DNA of 10,314 bases. Source: CAYZDV01 sp964477275 (GTDB lineage Bacteria; Acidobacteriota; Aminicenantia; Aminicenantales; Aminicenantaceae). The notes under the pieces were generated by a model. The model did not search any database. It was not told the DNA's origin and was given only the letters and a program-made list of their open reading frames with translations. The DNA is taken from contig CAYZDV010000070.1 in assembly GCA_964477275.1 (NCBI GenBank), positions 1 through 10,314 on the forward strand, given 5' to 3'. Shown here piece by piece: positions 7,001 to 10,314 of the stretch (positions are counted from its first letter, which is position 1; the number at the start of each line of letters is the position of its first letter). The position numbers were made by a program, and so were the translations under genes.

Positions 7001-7132
7001 GGTGGGGAATTCAATGTCGGGAAAAAAATCAAGTCCGAGATAGCTCAGGGCAATCATTCCCAGGACAACAAGAATCATGGCCAGCATGGCCGTTGAGACT
7101 CTTCGTTTGACTGAGAATTCAGGTAATTTCAT
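4043..7132 (-). CDS. RND-family efflux permease (AcrB-like, HAE-1 type)
   Basis: Inner-membrane pump of a tripartite exporter. Its 1029 residues equal the usual length of the family. The N-terminus gives TM1 (about 13-32), followed by the LDFFPDIEFPTVSV entry to the porter domain and SGASSEDIENTITRPLE (52-68). Two pseudo-repeats are visible, each with a periplasmic porter loop (33-335 and 545-857) and a six-helix bundle. TM4 reads GIGMLVDNAVVVIENI (394-409): Asp400 corresponds to AcrB D407, but the next position is Asn401 instead of D408. TM10 reads GGISVNNGIVMVDYI, with Asn931 at the position of AcrB K940. RLRPVLIT (961-968) keeps the Arg-Pro of TM11. The D-to-N/K-to-N combination is common in HAE-1 pumps outside the AcrB group. 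The ATG overlaps the adaptor stop (ATGA, 7129-7132), implying translational coupling. The substrate cannot be told from the sequence. Confidence 0.95.
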   Translation of the reverse strand: MKLPEFSVKRRVSTAMLAMILVVLGMIALSYLGLDFFPDIEFPTVSVITSYSGASSEDIENTITRPLEQIINTISRVKKVNSFTIEGASVVMVEFEWGTNLDFAAQDIRDQVGLYRNFLPEEASDPLVVKFSLGQMPIIFGGITGKRPTYELQELIEDEVAPRLERIDGVASVQVFSMDTREIQVAVDKAALKSLNISLDQILIALRMENLNLPAGRIEERHSEFLLRTLGEFKTLADIRNTIIAATQTGRPIYLGDVADVRDTMKDVRFLARVQGEKGVFYFISKRSGANTVLTARAVNRELDKIKPTLPPDVTFYPFMDQSEMIERVIRRTGNNALAGGVLAVFFILVFLRNWRPTVAISLAIPLSVITTFIAFYLAGYTINLLTLGGLALGIGMLVDNAVVVIENIFRHMEEGEKRDVAAIKGASEVGMAITASTLTTIAVFFPMVFARGITGRLTRGLALAIAFSLLASLFVALTIVPMVASVLFKANNTRSEGKLARRAQFERARNFYRRILHKALRQRAWVLAGTFGLLVVSFAIVPFLGTEFMPAMDREMIILQVRMPVGTSLDETNRVVTLVENLMKERPEVETVSVQVGSQAEENPADMAGGVSTTGSHEGLVWVGLVEKSKRELSDVEVLEEIRKRLPRLRGVKFEAIDLSQAMMGGASAPVEIKIFGKELSVLKEIADTIVQRIQDVEGLRDVTHTLTEGKPEYHIVIDREKASRMGLKVSQVASAIQTSTLGRVATRLRQGNEEIDIRVRLSEEYRGSLEDIRNIPILTPYNTAASLEQVATIIRGEGPIRINRENQARVITVTGNIAGRDLGSIVRDIRRRIVDIERGLPPGYFTEFGGQFEQMQEAFLIMAAAFALATLLVYMIMASQFESFVHPFVIMFTIPLAIIGVIFALLITGMSINLPALIGFVMLGGISVNNGIVMVDYINQLKRRGMEKKEAILQACTVRLRPVLITALTTIMGMLPMALSVSEGAEMRAPMAITVVGGLFATTFLTLFIIPIIYSLVDRVRFKNERA

Positions 7133-8241
7133 TGCAGGACCCCTCTGATCTCGACGGCCGTTCCGTCCTCGAGGCCGAAATTGCCCTCGACCACAACCAG
7201 GTCTCCTTCATTGAGCCCCTTGACCACTTCCACTCTATCTGCATTCTGGAGACCCAGCGTCACCTCCCTCCTCTCCACGGTATTATCGTTGCGGGCAAGG
7301 AACACATACCTGTTTTCAATAACAGCCTTCTGAGGAATGACCAGCGCGTCTTCATGCGTGCTGACTTCCAGAATGACTTCTCCGAAAGTGTTCGGCCTCA
7401 ACAGCAGTTCGGGATTTTCAACCACCACCTCGACTTTGAACTTCTTGGTCGTCGGGTCGGCGGTGACATTGACCAGGGAAACCGTGCCCCTGAAGTCCCT
7501 GTCAGGAAAAGCCGAGACTCGAAGCCTGGCCGGCTGCCCTCTTTTGATGCGGATGATATCCCGATGGGAGACATCGACCTCAGCCTTCACCTGCGAAAAA
7601 TCCATCAGGGTCAGAATGCCGCTCATCGGGGAAAATCCCCCCATCATCGGGTTGATCACGTCGCCGACTTCCGCGTTCCTGGAGGCGACCACACCGCTGA
7701 AGGGCGCTTTCATGATGGAGACTTCCAGGTTATGGTCGGCCAGGTTCACAGTCGCCTGGGCCTGCTTGAGCTGGGCTTCGGCCGCTTCAGAGGCCAGCCG
7801 GACTTTCTCATACTGCTGCTCTGAGACGGCGTTTTCCTGCTTCAGGCGTTCCATGCGCTCCATGTTTCTCCTGGCGTCTTTGTAGCTGGCCTCAGCCACG
7901 GCTAAACCGGCTCTGGCCTGTTCGAGCTGAAGACGAATGGCCCGGGTGTCCAGCTCGGCCAGAACCTGTCCTGCTTCGACCTTTTCCCCTTCCCGGACAT
8001 AGATCCTGGCGATTTTCCCCCCGATATCGGGAGTGATGTTGATTTTCTGCTGGGCCTCGATGACGCCGCTATAAGAAAGCTTTTCGGAAATTGCCTGCTT
8101 CTGGACCCTGATGACTTTGACTGGAGCAGCACCGAAGCTCTCGGTTTTATTCTCATCCTGCTGACCCGGCGGCCGGCAAGAGGTCAGAGCGAAAAAAAGG
8201 ATAAGAACAGCAAGGCCTGTTCCCGCTTTCATTTTTTGCAT
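7129..8241 (-). CDS. RND efflux periplasmic adaptor, lipoprotein (HlyD/AcrA type)
   Basis: Links the pump to the outer-membrane channel. The signal peptide ends in a lipobox LTSC (lipidated Cys22), anchoring it in the membrane. Then come a first lipoyl half (GKIARIYVREGEKVEAGQVL), a long coiled-coil hairpin (about 95-175), the second lipoyl half (MKAPFSGVVASRNAEVGDVI) and the beta-barrel and membrane-proximal regions. The hairpin tip has R129-x3-L133-x6-S140, matching the RLS motif by which AcrA-type adaptors dock onto TolC proteins. A Met/Gly-rich stretch (INPMMGGFSPM) widens a loop after the second lipoyl half. ATG 8241 was chosen because GGGAGG (8253-8248) stands six bases before it; it gives 370 residues. 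ATG 8244 and ATG 8274 are alternatives; 8274 overlaps the upstream stop as ATGA, has AGGA nine bases upstream, and would add 11 residues in front of the signal peptide. Confidence 0.93.
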   Translation of the reverse strand: MQKMKAGTGLAVLILFFALTSCRPPGQQDENKTESFGAAPVKVIRVQKQAISEKLSYSGVIEAQQKINITPDIGGKIARIYVREGEKVEAGQVLAELDTRAIRLQLEQARAGLAVAEASYKDARRNMERMERLKQENAVSEQQYEKVRLASEAAEAQLKQAQATVNLADHNLEVSIMKAPFSGVVASRNAEVGDVINPMMGGFSPMSGILTLMDFSQVKAEVDVSHRDIIRIKRGQPARLRVSAFPDRDFRGTVSLVNVTADPTTKKFKVEVVVENPELLLRPNTFGEVILEVSTHEDALVIPQKAVIENRYVFLARNDNTVERREVTLGLQNADRVEVVKGLNEGDLVVVEGNFGLEDGTAVEIRGVLQ

Positions 8242-8270
8242 CATATTCCTCCCTGTGTGACTGGCGATGA

Positions 8271-9608
8271 TCATCGGTTTCCATCCTTCCTTCCCATTCC
8301 CATGGCTTTATCCAGCTGAGCAATGGACAGGACATAATCATAAAGGGCCTGGGCGTAATTGGTCTTGGCCTGGGTCAAAGCAGCCTGAGCAGAGCTGACA
8401 TCCAGGCTGGTAGTCATTCCTTCAGAAAAGCTCAGCTCGGCGATCCGCAGGCTTTCCTGGGCCTGCTCCACATTCTTCTCCTGAGAGAGAAGGGATTCTC
8501 TGGCTTCGTCGAGCTTCAAAAGCGCCTGACGGACTTCAAACTCCACCCTGTCCAGGAGGCCTTTATTGGTCATTTCGAGCTCCCTGATCAGCGCTTTGGA
8601 CTGAGCGATCCGGGCCGAAGCGGCGAATCCGTTGAAGATGGGCAGGCTGATGGCCAGGTTGATGGCGTAAAAGTTCTGCCAGGTCTTTTCTTTGAAGTTG
8701 AAGTGGTCTGCCCAGTAATTATAAGCTCCTGACAGGGCAACGGTCGGAAGCTGGGAGGACCGGGCAAGTTTCAGCATCTGGCCGGCCATCTGTTTCTGGT
8801 AGCCAAACTGCTTGACTTCCGGCCGATTCGTTAGAGCTCTGGCCATGCAGTCTTCGAGCTCGGGCTGATAAGGCTGATAGGTCAGCTCTCCCAGGATTTC
8901 GACCCGTTGAGTCAGGTCCAGGCCCAGCAGAATCTTCAAGCTGAGCTCGGCAACCTTCAGGTTGTTTCTGGCTCGAATCAGCTGAGGTTTGAGATTGACC
9001 ACCTGCACCTCGGACCTCAGCAGGTCAAACCTGGAGGCCATGCCCTCCTCATGGAGGCTTTTGACATTCTGGAAATGCTTCTCGGCCACTTCCACCGCTT
9101 CCCCGGCCACTTTGACAAACTCGCTTGCCAGAAGGTACCCGTAAAAGGCAGACCTGGCGTTGAAAACCGTGAGATGCTCGGACTGCCTCACCGCCTCTTC
9201 GGTGGATAAGAGATTGTACCGGGCCTGTTTGTAGGCTGATGAGAGCCGGCCGCTGGTGAACAGAGGCAGTGTGAGGGAAAAGGAAAATTGATAATCCCTG
9301 GTAAAGTCAACCGAAACCTTCTGGGGCTGGCCGGTGATCGGGTCGGGAAACTCCAGCTCGAAGATTTTCTCATCCAGAGTATGAAGTCCCTGGGCGTTCA
9401 GAGAGGGGAAAAAACCCGCCGCCGCTTCCCTGACCTGAGCTTTCGCTAACTCCACCCTTTCCTCAGCAGCCAGATGATAGGGGTTCTGAGAAAGGGCCAG
9501 CCGGATGGTCTCTTTTAGGGTCAGAGTGATTTTTTCCTCTGAAAAAGAAAATGAGACCCCGCTAAAAACGAACAGGACAAGCAACATGATTCGCCTGGCT
9601 ATTTTCAT
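8271..9608 (-). CDS. TolC-family outer-membrane efflux protein
   Basis: Outer-membrane and periplasmic channel of the pump encoded downstream. It has 445 residues, a usual length. A Sec signal peptide (Lys/Arg start, hydrophobic 8-18, likely cleavage after SFSFS near residue 23) has no lipobox, so this is not the lipidated OprM type. Two structural repeats of the OEP fold are visible. The first starts with LTLKETIRLALSQNPYHLAAEERVELAKAQVREA, then FFPSLNAQG and a strand pair ending in SFSLTLPLFTSGRLSSAYKQA. The second has LPTVALSGAYNYWADH and INLAISLPIFNGFAASARIAQSKA. Long amphipathic helices separate them. AAGGAG (9621-9616) stands seven bases before the ATG. It lies 22 bases after the TetR gene and just ahead of the adaptor. 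Confidence 0.93.
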   Translation of the reverse strand: MKIARRIMLLVLFVFSGVSFSFSEEKITLTLKETIRLALSQNPYHLAAEERVELAKAQVREAAAGFFPSLNAQGLHTLDEKIFELEFPDPITGQPQKVSVDFTRDYQFSFSLTLPLFTSGRLSSAYKQARYNLLSTEEAVRQSEHLTVFNARSAFYGYLLASEFVKVAGEAVEVAEKHFQNVKSLHEEGMASRFDLLRSEVQVVNLKPQLIRARNNLKVAELSLKILLGLDLTQRVEILGELTYQPYQPELEDCMARALTNRPEVKQFGYQKQMAGQMLKLARSSQLPTVALSGAYNYWADHFNFKEKTWQNFYAINLAISLPIFNGFAASARIAQSKALIRELEMTNKGLLDRVEFEVRQALLKLDEARESLLSQEKNVEQAQESLRIAELSFSEGMTTSLDVSSAQAALTQAKTNYAQALYDYVLSIAQLDKAMGMGRKDGNR

Positions 9609-9615
9609 GGAAATG

Positions 9616-9621
9616 CTCCTT
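9616..9621 (-). promoter_or_regulatory. Ribosome binding site of the TolC-like gene
   Basis: AAGGAG on the minus strand is placed seven bases before ATG 9608. It lies in the 22-base gap after the TetR stop, in which no promoter or terminator is visible, supporting one transcript for all four genes. Confidence 0.7.
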
Positions 9622-9630
9622 ATCTGACTT

Positions 9631-10299
9631 TTACGGCTTTTTTATTCCTTTAAGGAAATAGTCGAGAACGAGCTCCGTGCTTTCTGTCACGCTGTATTCC
9701 TTGTGGCGAGGAACAGGGCCGCGGAAGTGAAAGCCGCGGATCATGGCGCCCAGCACAGAACAGGCCTCTGCCGCCTCCACCCTGCGAAACTCCCCTGTCT
9801 GGATTCCCTCATTGATGATCCGGCACATGATTTCGAAAATCTCCTCCATTTTTCTCCTGAACGGAGCGGGAATCGGAGGGTGGGGGAAGGAAGCGCCAGC
9901 GTGCTCGGCGGAGTCCACGGCCAATATCTTGCTCATCACCGCTCTTTCCATGAGGAAGATGCGAGTGATGTTTTTCTTCCTGTGGTAATAGGAAGTGAGT
10001 TGATAGACGAGCTCCCTCAATTTTTTCTCCGCGCTGTTTTCTTCCTTCAGAATTTTGACCACCTTCTGCTGGATTTCATCAAAAGATTTGCTGATGATCT
10101 CGAAGAATATTTCGCTTTTTCCCTTGTAATACCGGTAAAGAGTGGCCTTTGAGAATTGAGCTTCCTCGGCGATTTCATCCATCGAAGTTAGACTGTACCC
10201 TTTGATGGCAAACACTTTCTCCGCAGCCTGGAGGATAAAGCGCCTGTTCTCCTCGACCCGCTGCTTTCTTCTTTCTTCCCTGATGTCTTTTCTCTTCAT
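9631..10299 (-). CDS. TetR/AcrR-family transcriptional regulator
   Basis: Probably a ligand-responsive repressor of the efflux operon that it heads. Counting from ATG 10299 it has 222 residues. A basic N-terminus (MKRKDIREERRKQRVEENRR) leads into helix 1 (RRFILQAAEKVFAIKGY), then the helix-turn-helix TSMDEIAEEAQFSKATLYRYYKGKSEIF (39-65), typical of TetR proteins with the TLYRYYKGK recognition helix end. The C-terminal part is helical and not conserved in sequence, as expected for ligand binding; a Pro-rich loop (ASFPHPPIPAPF, 136-147) interrupts it. The frame stays open to the window edge, with a TTG at 10314 as an alternative start, but ATG 10299 fits the family better; a weak GGA stands four bases before it. 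The operator and promoter would lie beyond the right edge. It is the same strand as, and 22 bases from, the TolC-like gene. Confidence 0.9.
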   Translation of the reverse strand: MKRKDIREERRKQRVEENRRFILQAAEKVFAIKGYSLTSMDEIAEEAQFSKATLYRYYKGKSEIFFEIISKSFDEIQQKVVKILKEENSAEKKLRELVYQLTSYYHRKKNITRIFLMERAVMSKILAVDSAEHAGASFPHPPIPAPFRRKMEEIFEIMCRIINEGIQTGEFRRVEAAEACSVLGAMIRGFHFRGPVPRHKEYSVTESTELVLDYFLKGIKKP

Positions 10300-10314
10300 C
10301 GTTCCGGTTGACAA

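Noticed and set aside
10300..10314. TTG at 10314 as the start of the TetR gene, and TTGACA (10308-10313, + strand) as a promoter
   Set aside because: Only 15 bases are available; the TTG may simply be part of the leader, and no matching -10 element can be seen inside the window.

Overview
The window reads as a stretch of chromosome from a Gram-negative bacterium. It encodes a TolC-type outer-membrane channel, a lipoprotein adaptor and an RND inner-membrane pump, so the cell has two membranes. The phylum is not certain. The proteobacterial-style poly(A) polymerase, the bacterial archaeo-eukaryotic release factor (baeRF) and the style of the pump suggest a deltaproteobacterial or Acidobacteriota/Aminicenantota-like lineage, held only weakly. 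A run of 10 N at 574-583 shows that this is a scaffold from a draft or metagenomic assembly.

Positions 1-1088 (+ strand, AT-rich) hold the end of a restriction-modification system. First comes the C-terminal part of what is probably the cognate DNA methyltransferase, ending in a staphylococcal-nuclease-like (OB-fold) domain that lacks most catalytic residues. Four bases later, after a perfect ribosome binding site, comes a TTG-initiated MjaI-family restriction endonuclease (family specificity CTAG). The assembly gap splits the endonuclease into two frames. Dropping the gap and a chimeric contig tail restores one 209-residue protein. I found no CTAG site anywhere in the 10.3 kb.

Positions 1092-4016 are more GC-rich and carry an RNA and translation group: a PcnB-type poly(A) polymerase (+), a tRNA-Leu with anticodon CAG and no encoded CCA end (- strand), and a baeRF, i.e. 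an eRF1-like protein with a zinc ribbon and no GGQ motif (+). The tRNA and the baeRF gene appear to start from back-to-back promoters whose -35 boxes lie ten bases apart.

Positions 4043-10314 (all - strand) form a tight efflux operon, in order of transcription: TetR-family regulator, TolC-like outer-membrane protein, lipoprotein adaptor (HlyD/AcrA type) and RND permease (HAE-1 type). Together the last three should make a tripartite pump crossing both membranes, with the regulator controlling its own operon. The operon promoter lies beyond the right edge. The pump lacks the usual second aspartate and the lysine of the proton relay. The baeRF gene and the efflux operon converge at about 4016-4043.

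No CRISPR array, insertion sequence, integrase or rRNA gene was seen, and no gene-free stretch exceeds 300 bases (the longest, 2703-2870, holds the two divergent promoters).
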